Source: Candidatus Rifleibacteriota bacterium (GTDB taxonomy: Bacteria > Muiribacteriota > Ozemobacteria > Ozemobacterales > Ozemobacteraceae). Taken from it: 37,655 nt of DNA. A program made the translations under genes and the position numbers. Location: positions 70,394-108,048 of the forward strand of contig JADFYG010000011.1 in NCBI GenBank assembly GCA_015233155.1. The letters are read 5' to 3'. A model generated the notes under the pieces. It was not told the DNA's origin and made no database searches. It saw only the letters and a program-made list of their open reading frames with translations. How positions within the stretch are numbered: the first letter of the stretch is position 1; every line of letters starts with the position of its first letter. Shown here one piece after another: positions 22,161 to 30,475 of this stretch.

Positions 22161-24955
22161 TTTTTCTGCACCTTCTCAATAATGACATCCAGTAATTTCA
22201 AAGCTTTATCAAACATGAATTTTGAAATATTATTTTCAAGCTCTTTGAATTCAGGAAAAGTAGAAAAGGATGAACCCCACTCTTTAGCAATCTTTTCAAA
22301 CTGTTCCGTTGAATCGAAATCGCGGTTTTTAAGATTTTCCCTGAGTTCCAGAAGCATGTTCATGGATTCTGAGATTGGTTGTAAAGGGTGTTCAGCAGGT
22401 TCAGGGCTTGCTTCAATACTCGAAATCCGACTTTTGACTGACTCTATGGCATGGCAGACTTCATTCAATGTAAGCTTCAGCTTTTTCCAGGCCGGATGAA
22501 TTTCAATCTCGTTTTTTTCATTGCTTTTTTTCTCCAATACTTCCGCGGTATTGAAAACATCCATCATTCCCAGATTACCTGCTGTACCCTTCAAAGTATG
22601 TGCTAGAAAAGATGTTCTTTCAAAATTAGTATTAGTGATAGCCGCATCGAGATCGCCGATCATCTTAGGTTTGGAGGCCAGAAACTTAAGCAAAAGAACC
22701 TTATAACTGGCGGAATTCCCCGCAAACCGCTCCAATCCCCTTCGAATATCGATTCCCGGGATCTGTGGCATAGCGGAAGACGAAGATGGTTGCGAGATTA
22801 TTGCTTCCCTTGTTTCCCCGGAAACTTTCTTCAGATACTTTTGAAGCGTTATTCTCAAATGATTGGGATCTATCGGCTTCGATATATGGTCATTCATTCC
22901 GGCACTGAACGCTTTATTTCGATCTTCCGCGAAAGCATTTGCGGTCATCGCGAGAATGGGTAATTGATTAAAATGAGCATTTTGTCTGATTCTTCTGGTC
23001 GCCTCATAGCCATCCATTTCCGGCATCTGAATATCCATCAGGACGAGGTCGAAATATCCCGGCGGATTTACCATGATTTTTGAAATAGCCTCCATGCCGG
23101 TATTTGCTATATCTACGGTAATTCCCCAACTTTCAAGCAGTTCTCTTGCTATCTGTTGGTTGAAATCATTGTCTTCGGCCAGCAGTACTCGATGATCCTG
23201 GAAATATTTTATAAGTCCGGATTCCTTTGTCTTTCCCATGAGCGCCAGTCCGTCTTGTGGAGAAAAAATCCGGAGAATAGCATCATAAAGAGTCGAAACT
23301 GTGAATGGCTTGAAGAGTATATCGTTGACTCCGGCTTCTACAAGTTTTTTCTTTGCTTCCACCCCGATGAATGATGAAATCATGACTATCGATGGAACAC
23401 ATTGAGAAGGAAAATCCTGCTTTACTTCCTCAATCATTTGAATTTCATCATGGCTGGGAATTTTATTCTCTATAAGAATAAGTTTATATGGATCCTTGAA
23501 TAGATTTTTCCGCATTTCAGTCATTGCGTCCCTTGTCGAACAAAAAGTATTTATGCGGAATGGAAACCTTTTTAGCATTTTCTGAATGACCTGCTGCATA
23601 GTGGAATTACTATTCAGCAGCAGCACCTGAAGACCATTCAGGAGCTGTGGAATAACCCTGTTAAGGGGGTTCTCCTCGGAACTGATTTTAAACCAAACCG
23701 AAAATCCGAATGTACTTCCTGTCGCCAGCTGGCTTTTTACGTAAACTTTGCCATCCATGATTTCAATCAGTCGTTTGCAAATACTCAACCCCAGACCTGT
23801 ACCCCCGAATTTACGAGTCATGGAGCCATCAGCCTGAATAAAGGGTTGAAAAAGCTTGTTCAACTGCTCCTGAGTCATACCAATACCGGTATCACGGACG
23901 GAAAATTCAATCTTTGCTTTCTCTCCAACCCGCTCCAGGAGATCTATCTTCAGCTCCAGCTCCCCTTTTTCAGTAAACTTGACCGCATTTGAAACCAGGT
24001 TTATCAGTATTTGCCCTAATCGGATGGGATCACCAACCAGATATCGCGGAATATCAGGGGATATGTCGAGCAGAAATTCCAACCCCTTGTCATGAACTCT
24101 GGGAGAAATAAGCGAAATAACGTTATTGATAACGTGGTCCAGTTCAAAATCAATATGCTCGATGTCCATTTTTCCGGCTTCAATTTTGGAAAAATCAAGA
24201 ATATCATTTATCAGACGCAACAATGAACCACTGGCAATTTGAATTTTACTCAGATACTCCAGTTGTTTCTGGGATGAATCAGTTTGCATGGCTAGATTCG
24301 TAAACCCTATAATAGCGTTCATCGGGGTTCGAATCTCATGACTCATGTTGGCCAGAAATTCGCTCTTGTATCTGTTCGCATCGATAATTTCCTGCTCGGC
24401 TATTTTTCGCTGAGTGATATCCATTGCTGCGCAAAGAAAACCACTGACAGAATTATCTGGTCCTGGAATCGAAGTTATCGAAAGAGTTACTGGAAAGCGC
24501 GACCCGTCTTTCCTTACGTAAATCCATTCTTCTTCACTCGCAACTTCCTTTTTAGCGTATTCCAGGAAAATGTTCATTCCATCCAGTCGTCGATTCAGGT
24601 TTTCTTCCAACAACTTCCGGCGTGATTCCAACTGAGATTTCTCGTGAAATATGTCCGGAGTGAGCTTTCCGATAGCTTCATCCCTGGAATATCCCAGCAT
24701 TCCCTCGGCACCCGAATTGAAAAGAAGAATGGTGCCATTCAAATCAGCCGCAATGATCGAAATGCGAGATGCTGCATTTAGAACAGCCTTCTGACTTGCA
24801 TTAACCACCTGAAGCCGCTGAAGGAATTCATCTGTTTGTTTGAACTGTTCGACGATGAGTTTTGATGTGAACTCAGCCGCATCCCTGGAAACCTTGACTT
24901 CACGTCGAAGGGTTTCCCGTTCCTCGATTATCTGGCGAAGTTCATCGAAATCCAT
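22157..24955 (-). CDS. Soluble PAS hybrid histidine kinase (PAS-HisKA-HATPase-pseudoREC-REC-HPt)
   Basis: 932 residues without a membrane span. Coiled N-terminus (1-55); PAS (about 58-185); HisKA with H206 (MSHEIRTPMNAIIGF); HATPase (about 305-425; NLVSNAVKF, RDTGIGM, FGGTGLGLS); a degenerate receiver (about 441-565) where the phospho-Asp position is Glu496 (LILIENKIP); an intact receiver (about 588-708; D595, D641, K693); HPt with H786 (AHTLKGTAGN); and a 70-residue helical tail shared with the kinase at 17573-19777. ATG preceded by AAGGA at 7 bases. It lies 28 bp after the hydrogenase maturation protease and overlaps the HD-GYP regulator. The layout is that of a phosphorelay whose sensor could receive the state of the adjacent hydrogenase; that link is inferred. 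Confidence 0.95.
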   Translation of the reverse strand: MDFDELRQIIEERETLRREVKVSRDAAEFTSKLIVEQFKQTDEFLQRLQVVNASQKAVLNAASRISIIAADLNGTILLFNSGAEGMLGYSRDEAIGKLTPDIFHEKSQLESRRKLLEENLNRRLDGMNIFLEYAKKEVASEEEWIYVRKDGSRFPVTLSITSIPGPDNSVSGFLCAAMDITQRKIAEQEIIDANRYKSEFLANMSHEIRTPMNAIIGFTNLAMQTDSSQKQLEYLSKIQIASGSLLRLINDILDFSKIEAGKMDIEHIDFELDHVINNVISLISPRVHDKGLEFLLDISPDIPRYLVGDPIRLGQILINLVSNAVKFTEKGELELKIDLLERVGEKAKIEFSVRDTGIGMTQEQLNKLFQPFIQADGSMTRKFGGTGLGLSICKRLIEIMDGKVYVKSQLATGSTFGFSVWFKISSEENPLNRVIPQLLNGLQVLLLNSNSTMQQVIQKMLKRFPFRINTFCSTRDAMTEMRKNLFKDPYKLILIENKIPSHDEIQMIEEVKQDFPSQCVPSIVMISSFIGVEAKKKLVEAGVNDILFKPFTVSTLYDAILRIFSPQDGLALMGKTKESGLIKYFQDHRVLLAEDNDFNQQIARELLESWGITVDIANTGMEAISKIMVNPPGYFDLVLMDIQMPEMDGYEATRRIRQNAHFNQLPILAMTANAFAEDRNKAFSAGMNDHISKPIDPNHLRITLQKYLKKVSGETREAIISQPSSSSAMPQIPGIDIRRGLERFAGNSASYKVLLLKFLASKPKMIGDLDAAITNTNFERTSFLAHTLKGTAGNLGMMDVFNTAEVLEKKSNEKNEIEIHPAWKKLKLTLNEVCHAIESVKSRISSIEASPEPAEHPLQPISESMNMLLELRENLKNRDFDSTEQFEKIAKEWGSSFSTFPEFKELENNISKFMFDKALKLLDVIIEKVQKK

Positions 24956-24983
24956 TTGTTTTCCTTTTCAGCCCCTGGGACAG

Positions 24984-25568
24984 TCAATTATCAATTCTGA
25001 AATAATTATTCTCTGAAATTCGTAAACAAGCCTCTGTAACGGCTCTTATCGAGGAGGCATCGACTTTCCCTTCTCGGCCGACCAGGATAATCTCCGGAAC
25101 TTCTGATTCCAGGACTTCGGGGAGAATCCTGAGGAGGTATCCAAGACCATTTGAATGGGAGAACGAGACGTCCATATTTTGTGCAACCCTTATTGCATCA
25201 AGAATAATTACCTCATTTTCTGCATTGAAACCGCATAGCGAATCCACAAGAATCACCCTGTCTATTTTCTCGAAAAATCTGATAAGATTCAGGCCCTGCA
25301 AACCTCCGTCAATTACTTCGATAGTATCGGGCAGGGACTTGTTCTTCAATGACTTGAATACCATGGGACCCAAATCATCGCCGGAAACCATATCGTTGCC
25401 GACGCACACGATCCTGGTTTTTTTTGTATTTTCTTTCGAGATCCTTGCAATATTCCTGAAATGAAAAAACTGACGCAATCGCCGAGCGCGCGATATCAGG
25501 CATTGACGAGTTCGGTGGCCCCGCTCCGCAAGTTTCGGAAGCAATTTCGTATTAAACATATTTGTCAT
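24984..25568 (-). CDS. [NiFe] hydrogenase maturation protease (HycI/HybD family)
   Basis: Nickel-dependent endopeptidase that trims the C-terminus of the hydrogenase large subunit after metal insertion. Family landmarks: VCVGNDMVSGDDLG (55-66), IDGGLQGLNLI (86-96) and a histidine in SFSHSNGLG (H138). By comparison with HybD the likely nickel ligands are D65 (Glu in HybD), D87 and H138. The N-terminal 50 residues are a basic extension not usual in the family, so the real start may be later, but I see no better start with a ribosome site; ATG 25559 is equally possible. It begins 16 bp after the large-subunit gene. Confidence 0.85.
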   Translation of the reverse strand: MTNMFNTKLLPKLAERGHRTRQCLISRARRLRQFFHFRNIARISKENTKKTRIVCVGNDMVSGDDLGPMVFKSLKNKSLPDTIEVIDGGLQGLNLIRFFEKIDRVILVDSLCGFNAENEVIILDAIRVAQNMDVSFSHSNGLGYLLRILPEVLESEVPEIILVGREGKVDASSIRAVTEACLRISENNYFRIDN

Positions 25569-25584
25569 TTAATTGGGGCTGAAT

Positions 25585-27099
25585 CTATTTTTCACGGCGA
25601 ATGGCATGTACACTGCAAACCATGCATGAATCAAAAGATCTTATAACATGGCCGATTTCAATGGGATTATCAATATCCCTGACTTCGGTGCCGATCAAGG
25701 CTTCTTCCCAGGGACCTCTCACGCCTTTGGAATCACGGGGGGAGCCGTTCCAGGCTGTCGGAGTAATGATCTGGTAATGAGTTATCTTCCCGTTATTCAA
25801 TTTTACCCAATGCCCTAGCGCTCCTCGAGCAGCCTCAATGAGACCAAAACCTTCACCCTGGGTTATCGGTTTTGGTGGAATGTAATATTTCTGCCCTTCC
25901 AGATCAAGCTCGGAAAGCCACGCATCAATAATTGGAAGAAAAAGGGCCGGTCTTACGAGTCGGGCGAGCTCCCGCGCAAACACACTGGACCCGTCTTTTC
26001 CGATCATTTCGGAAAACAACGGGTCTCGCCTGATTACAGCTTCTGCAAGAGGTCCGGTTTCTGAAGGAAGGCCATCATATCGGGGGGCTTTCGCCCAGGA
26101 GTATTTTTGGCTTTCCTTTCCTGTGGCATAAGGGATCGTGCTTCCCTGGAACGGGTGTTGAGCTTCATCGGGGCCCTGGAACCAGGAATGGGAAATATCT
26201 TCAGCAATCATTTGCTGAATAAACGATTTTTCGCCTGCTACAGATACGAAGCCAGCCGGAACGAACTTGAGGCCATTGGAAACTCCTCTCACTTCCGTGT
26301 CCTTGGGTAATCCAAAAGCCCCGAAACTGATGAAATTACCATAACCCATTCCAATTTTGTTCAAGCCGGCTTCACGAGAGAATCGGGTATAAAAGCCAAC
26401 TTCGCTGTTCAAATGCGACTCATCTTCAGCAAGCCAATTTTCAAAATCAGAAACGCTTTTCACGGCATTCCATCGTTCGATACTGCATCCCAAAAATCGC
26501 TTTTCATACCACTTGCGGAAGCGGGAAAGAATTTGTCTGGCCAGACAAATATCGTTGATGCTTGGAATCGAGGCGATGCCGCCCGGGACCATAAAGGATG
26601 TATGCGGCCACTGGCCGCCAAAAATAGCAATGATCTCAAGAACCCTTTTGGTTTCCTTGATTGTGTCAATTACCACCTGCCCCTTGAATGGCTCATAACG
26701 TTGAAATGCTTCCTGGAACAGGGAATTTTTCTGATAGGAAGGGTTGATAAAATCGGGGGCAAACATCAAAGAATAATGTCGCACATCGCTTTGGATGTGT
26801 TCGACCATGGTGGCAATATTGCGAATTCTCAAAGCATTATCCGGAATATCGATTCCTGCGATCATATCCAGGGCCGTTGCAGCCGCTGACAGATGACTTA
26901 TGCAGCATATTCCGCAAATTCTCGGGGTAATCACGAGGCCGTCGAGAGCACCTCGCCCCTGCATGATTTTCTCGAACCCACGGAACATGGTTCCTGAACT
27001 CCAGGAGTCATCCACGATATGGTCATTTATGGAAACCCTTATTTCGAGGTCACCTTCAACCCGATTCAGGGGAACTACGCACGTCACTTTTTCGCCCAT
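25585..27099 (-). CDS. [NiFe] hydrogenase large (catalytic) subunit, group-2-like
   Basis: Carries the NiFe(CN)2CO active site. 504 residues from ATG 27099, with GGAG six bases upstream; a GTG at 27111 is the alternative. L1 motif R60-I-C62-G-I-C65 and L2 motif D490-S-C492-M-V-C495-S-V-H498 supply the four metal cysteines; RVEGDLEI near the start (13-20) is the usual conserved glutamate region. After H498 only six residues remain (AIRREK), a very short cleavable tail, consistent with the protease gene just downstream. The overall wording resembles cyanobacterial-type or sensory group 2 enzymes, but I cannot place the subgroup without a tree. It follows the small subunit by 45 bp. Confidence 0.94.
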   Translation of the reverse strand: MGEKVTCVVPLNRVEGDLEIRVSINDHIVDDSWSSGTMFRGFEKIMQGRGALDGLVITPRICGICCISHLSAAATALDMIAGIDIPDNALRIRNIATMVEHIQSDVRHYSLMFAPDFINPSYQKNSLFQEAFQRYEPFKGQVVIDTIKETKRVLEIIAIFGGQWPHTSFMVPGGIASIPSINDICLARQILSRFRKWYEKRFLGCSIERWNAVKSVSDFENWLAEDESHLNSEVGFYTRFSREAGLNKIGMGYGNFISFGAFGLPKDTEVRGVSNGLKFVPAGFVSVAGEKSFIQQMIAEDISHSWFQGPDEAQHPFQGSTIPYATGKESQKYSWAKAPRYDGLPSETGPLAEAVIRRDPLFSEMIGKDGSSVFARELARLVRPALFLPIIDAWLSELDLEGQKYYIPPKPITQGEGFGLIEAARGALGHWVKLNNGKITHYQIITPTAWNGSPRDSKGVRGPWEEALIGTEVRDIDNPIEIGHVIRSFDSCMVCSVHAIRREK

Positions 27100-27144
27100 C
27101 TCACACTCCACTAAGAGGTTTTCACGCTGAAAGTTAAATGGCTG

Positions 27145-28083
27145 TCATATCTTGGTAATACGCTTTATCAGTCTGTCCGGTGCCGATGCGGCTGCTATGC
27201 TCTTGAAAGCCATATAATGAGCTCGATCTAATCCCTTTGGAAGCAGAATTGGAAGTCCTTCGATGTTTGGTGTTTCGAAAAAAGGATATTTTCGCGGGAA
27301 GTCCGGGGAAGTGCATCCGAAGCATGGAACACCAACCCGTGTTTTGGATGACCGGCGATTCCAGAGTATTTTATTGCAGGGGCCGAACACCAGGGGACCG
27401 TAACAACCCTTGAAGAAAAACAGACATCCCTTTTCTCCGAAATCCTTTTCTTCGATGCGGTATTCATGATACTCGTTTCTTGTGCAACCTTGATGAACGA
27501 GCATTCCATACCATTCAACCGGTCTGTTGAATTCGTCAAGTTCAAGGGGGACGTTTTCAACCAAAGCCGATAGTGTACCTCTTACAGCTTCGCAGTGACA
27601 AGGACATCCGGAAATATTTATGACGGGAAGGCCGCCCCTTGCCTTGAAGTTTTCTCCCAGGAAGCCGCCTTTTTTTTCTTTGTGGAACATCAACCCGGTT
27701 GCCTCTATTTCCCCATCGCTTCCGATCCCGCCAAAGCTTGCGCAGGTGCCTACGGCAATGACAACCTCGGCTTTCTGGGCCAGACCGGCAATCAAATCTT
27801 TTTTGGGAGTTCCATCAAAAGCCTGAAACATCCCCGTGCCGCCCGGGCCACGAATGACAGAGCCTTCTACACAAAGTATATCCAGGCGTACTTTATCTGA
27901 AAGTATTTGCTCATTTATACTGTTATACTCACTGAACTTGTATGTTGACAAAGACGGATGCCAAAGCAGCTCAAGTTGCAAATAATCGAAAAACTCGAGA
28001 GTGTCCGGAGATTCCATGTTCAACAGGGACATCGTGTCACCACCACATCCGCCAGCGGTTAACCAGTAAAGCGATTTTCCCAT
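27145..28083 (-). CDS. [NiFe] hydrogenase small (iron-sulfur) subunit, cytosolic, group-2-like
   Basis: 312 residues from ATG 28083, chosen because AGGAGG lies four bases upstream; the upstream in-frame extension to 28140 lacks such a site. There is no twin-arginine signal and no C-terminal anchor, so the enzyme is cytosolic. LYWLTAGGCGGDTMSLLN and LLWHPSLS match group 2 small subunits. Proximal cluster ligands: C13, C114 and C160, with Asp16 where a cysteine is usual. Distal cluster: H197, C200, C220, C227. Medial: C236, C254, C257. It is the first gene of the hydrogenase-kinase run. No cytochrome b, quinone-linked or diaphorase gene is nearby. Confidence 0.94.
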   Translation of the reverse strand: MGKSLYWLTAGGCGGDTMSLLNMESPDTLEFFDYLQLELLWHPSLSTYKFSEYNSINEQILSDKVRLDILCVEGSVIRGPGGTGMFQAFDGTPKKDLIAGLAQKAEVVIAVGTCASFGGIGSDGEIEATGLMFHKEKKGGFLGENFKARGGLPVINISGCPCHCEAVRGTLSALVENVPLELDEFNRPVEWYGMLVHQGCTRNEYHEYRIEEKDFGEKGCLFFFKGCYGPLVFGPCNKILWNRRSSKTRVGVPCFGCTSPDFPRKYPFFETPNIEGLPILLPKGLDRAHYMAFKSIAAASAPDRLIKRITKI

Positions 28084-28093
28084 GTGCCCTCCT

Positions 28094-28116
28094 GGTTTAC
28101 GTCTAAATCGTAAACC
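28094..28116 (-). promoter_or_regulatory. Candidate operator upstream of the hydrogenase operon
   Basis: Perfect 8-bp inverted repeat GGTTTACG - N7 - CGTAAACC, 10 bases before the small-subunit start codon and just ahead of its AGGAGG. A TAGAAT hexamer (minus strand, 28127-28122) directly upstream could be a -10 box, which would put the dyad at or just after the transcription start, the position expected of a repressor site. No convincing -35 is seen at 17 bp (TTTATT). The site could alternatively be a leader hairpin. Confidence 0.5.
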
Positions 28117-28168
28117 AACAGATTCTAGCGGTTTTTTCATTATTAATAAAGTAAAAAATAATTGAAAT

Positions 28169-28182
28169 CAGGGCAAACGCAT
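28169..28182 (-). mobile_element. Solitary end of the CAGGG-type element
   Basis: CAGGGCAAACGCAT on the plus strand is identical to the first 14 bases of the left end of the complete element at 12689. No second end is found within the expected 160 bp. It lies 1 bp beyond the stop codon of the secretin-like gene. Confidence 0.6.
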
Positions 28183-28183
28183 C

Positions 28184-28804
28184 CTACTCGTCGTGAATGA
28201 CTATTAGGCGATTACCCTGGACGTCGTGGGTCACGCGCGTGTGTTTGTCAAGCTTCAAGGACTCGATCATTTGGGAAACATCTGCTGCGCGGGCGTTCTG
28301 TAGAGAAATTATCTCGAACGAGACGCGAGTAGGCTGTGCCTCCTCCGCAAGAATTAGCTTGATGCGCCCATGGTCCTCGTAAGTAAGGCCATTGGCGCGG
28401 GCAATGAATTGAATCAGTTCGAGCGTGTCCATGTCCGTGACGCGGCAGCTGAGACGGCCGGAGACTTTCGGAGATATCATAAGATTAATGTGGCCGCGCT
28501 GTGCCAAATCCATCAACACCTGACGCAGATCGGCATCGCGAACGTCGAGAAGAGGTGTAGCGTTAGACGCATCGCCGTTGCGGTAGTCCTGAGGCGGCTC
28601 TGCGCGATGTGCCCATGGAAGTTCGTCCGGAGCGGCAATCGCGAGAGGACATGTAATTCCCGCTAAACCGAAAAAGAATATAACAAGAGTAACTTGCATA
28701 ATCCGCATAACAATTCGCCCATTTTGGGGCGAGGTATACCACGCACCTGTAAGAATATATCGTGAATTAGTCATGGCTCTGACATGTGTGAAAAACAGCT
28801 TCAT
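28184..28804 (-). CDS. Stand-alone secretin N0/N1-domain protein (truncated GspD/PilQ-like)
   Basis: 206 residues, exported. A good signal peptide runs from M33 (MRIMQVTLVIFFFGLAG to IAA), so translation may start at 28708, although ATG 28804 overlaps the FHA gene stop by 4 bp and may be used. The mature part contains an N0/STN-type domain (about 80-150, LLDVRDADLRQVLMDLAQRG and LELIQFIARANGLTYE) and the start of an N1-type domain (VSFEIISLQNARAADVSQMI to GNRLIVIHDE). A normal secretin would continue for 300 or more residues with further N domains and the outer-membrane barrel; here the frame stops and no barrel sequence follows in any frame, and an element end lies right after the stop. It is either a decayed secretin or a specialised periplasmic adaptor. 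Confidence 0.82.
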   Translation of the reverse strand: MKLFFTHVRAMTNSRYILTGAWYTSPQNGRIVMRIMQVTLVIFFFGLAGITCPLAIAAPDELPWAHRAEPPQDYRNGDASNATPLLDVRDADLRQVLMDLAQRGHINLMISPKVSGRLSCRVTDMDTLELIQFIARANGLTYEDHGRIKLILAEEAQPTRVSFEIISLQNARAADVSQMIESLKLDKHTRVTHDVQGNRLIVIHDE

Positions 28805-30414
28805 ATCCGCTCCAGAATTTCAATTTTATATGGAGTTCCTCCGAGAGAGAGGGTGTCGCCGGACTTGATTTGCTGAGGTTTGGTTATTTTCGTTCCGTTA
28901 ACTTCCGTTACATTGTTTTGGGCAAGCGGAGTGACAATGAATGAATCAATGACAAGCGCTATGGTAACGTGCAGGCGACTGACTTCAGAGGCTGTCAGGA
29001 CTACGACATTGCTGGAACGACGTCCGATGGATATTTCCGCCGCCTTGCCTTCAAATCTGCGGCCTGATTGGTCGCTGATCACTATATGAATGCTGGTTCC
29101 CAATACTCCATGAACTGATTTATTGATGAGAGTCGCCTGTTCACCCGTATCTCCGGCGGCTGTGGAAGAGTCAGCCGGTAATGCACGTGGAGAAGGTGTC
29201 GTTTTTGATGATCCCGGAGAGAAGGCAACCTCAGACTTTGCAGAGATGGAAGTCGGTCTGGACACGCTTTTCCCTTCCTGGTGGCCTTTTTCTTTACTGG
29301 CAGCCGCTTCAGCAACGGGCTTTTCTTGCGAAACTGGCGATGATGGCTGCGCCTCGGGTGCAGGTGGTACGACTGGTGAAGCTGATACTATCGGTGCAAT
29401 CGGTTCAACAGGTGTAACAGCAGGTTTAACCGGCGTAACCGACGCCGTTCGGGAAGTCGGCTCCAGGGGCGGTACCCCGGAAACATCAGGAATCGTCGGC
29501 GCGAGCTTTGTCGGAGTGCCCGTCTTGCCGAGAGAGGTGGCTTCGGAAGCCATGGATCCCGTTTCAGAACCAATCGGAGCAGGATAATTCAAATGAGGGG
29601 AAGAAACCTCAGGCGCTGTCGAAGCTTCAGGCCTCGGCTCGGGATGTACCGTCACCGCTCCCGTTTGTGCAGGTTTAGTTCCAGGCTCGGAAATGTCTGA
29701 ACCTGTTATTGCTGATGTCACACTTTCCTCGGTCGGCGTGGCGGCTGGCGGAGATGTATCGTGCTGCGATTGCGGCGTTATTGGAGCAGAACCCTTCTGA
29801 GCTTCCGGGAAGTAGTTCGATCGTACTTTTTCCAGTTCCTCGTAGTTCAAAAAAAGCGAGCGCGTGGACATCAATACGACGGATTGCTTCTGGTGTCGCC
29901 AAAAATAAGCAGCAATAACGGCCAGAAGCAGAGCGCCGATCAAAAGATGCAGATGATAGCTTTTCTTGGCTTCGGGAGCGACAAACTGTATGTGTCCGGA
30001 AAGATCGCTTCCAGTGGATTTCAAAATGATCTCCGTCTCGGACGACAATTTAGTGGCGAGAAATTTTAGTCCGATTGTTCTGGTCTTTCCGGTTGGATTC
30101 TGTATTTCAACTATGCCGTCGGTTATAACCTGGACATCCGGGGTCGGATCAACTGCTCCCATGAACTGAATTTTTTTGCCATCGAACACCAGTCGGGCTG
30201 TGCCAGAGTCTTGCGGCACGAAGCCGGTTTCCACGACGAACAATAATCCGGGCTCACTTTGTGAGGGAACATTCAATGTGGCGGCCTGAACGGGGAAATG
30301 CCACATAAAGACGGCCAGAAAAGCAAAAAACATGGCTTTTGTAAATAATCCTGATATGACGGAATATCGGGAGCATGATTTTGCATGAACCTCATATGTC
30401 GAAAAATTATCCAT
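28801..30414 (-). CDS. Membrane protein with extracytoplasmic beta domain, Pro-rich linker and C-terminal FHA domain
   Basis: About 537 residues. A hydrophobic N-terminal signal (about 28-46, FFAFLAVFMWHFPVQA) precedes a beta-rich exported domain (47-150), a membrane span (about 157-174, LHLLIGALLLAVIAAYFW), a 230-residue Pro/Ser/Thr-rich disordered linker, and an FHA domain at the end (EISIGRRSSNVVVL, SRLHVTIAL, NGTKITKPQQIKSGDTLSLGG). FHA domains bind phosphothreonine or act as assembly modules. Start ambiguous: ATG 30414 or TTG 30420 with AGGACAGG upstream. It is coupled to the secretin-like gene by ATGA and lies 61 bp after the AsmA/TamB-like gene. FHA-plus-secretin pairs occur in secretion and pilus systems; the function here is unknown. 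Confidence 0.82.
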   Translation of the reverse strand: MDNFSTYEVHAKSCSRYSVISGLFTKAMFFAFLAVFMWHFPVQAATLNVPSQSEPGLLFVVETGFVPQDSGTARLVFDGKKIQFMGAVDPTPDVQVITDGIVEIQNPTGKTRTIGLKFLATKLSSETEIILKSTGSDLSGHIQFVAPEAKKSYHLHLLIGALLLAVIAAYFWRHQKQSVVLMSTRSLFLNYEELEKVRSNYFPEAQKGSAPITPQSQHDTSPPAATPTEESVTSAITGSDISEPGTKPAQTGAVTVHPEPRPEASTAPEVSSPHLNYPAPIGSETGSMASEATSLGKTGTPTKLAPTIPDVSGVPPLEPTSRTASVTPVKPAVTPVEPIAPIVSASPVVPPAPEAQPSSPVSQEKPVAEAAASKEKGHQEGKSVSRPTSISAKSEVAFSPGSSKTTPSPRALPADSSTAAGDTGEQATLINKSVHGVLGTSIHIVISDQSGRRFEGKAAEISIGRRSSNVVVLTASEVSRLHVTIALVIDSFIVTPLAQNNVTEVNGTKITKPQQIKSGDTLSLGGTPYKIEILERI

Positions 30415-30475
30415 GATCAAATTTCTGGCCTGTCCTTTCCGGGGTCTACGGCTCCGAAAAATACCCGCAAGATTG

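Noticed and set aside
24325..24337. GGGTTCGAATCTC resembles a tRNA T-arm.
   Set aside because: It lies in the HisKA coding region of the hybrid kinase (RTPMNAI segment) and no cloverleaf, anticodon stem or acceptor pairing surrounds it.
29123..29587. 154-codon plus-strand frame.
   Set aside because: It mirrors the Pro/Ser-rich linker of the FHA protein; low-complexity antisense shadow.
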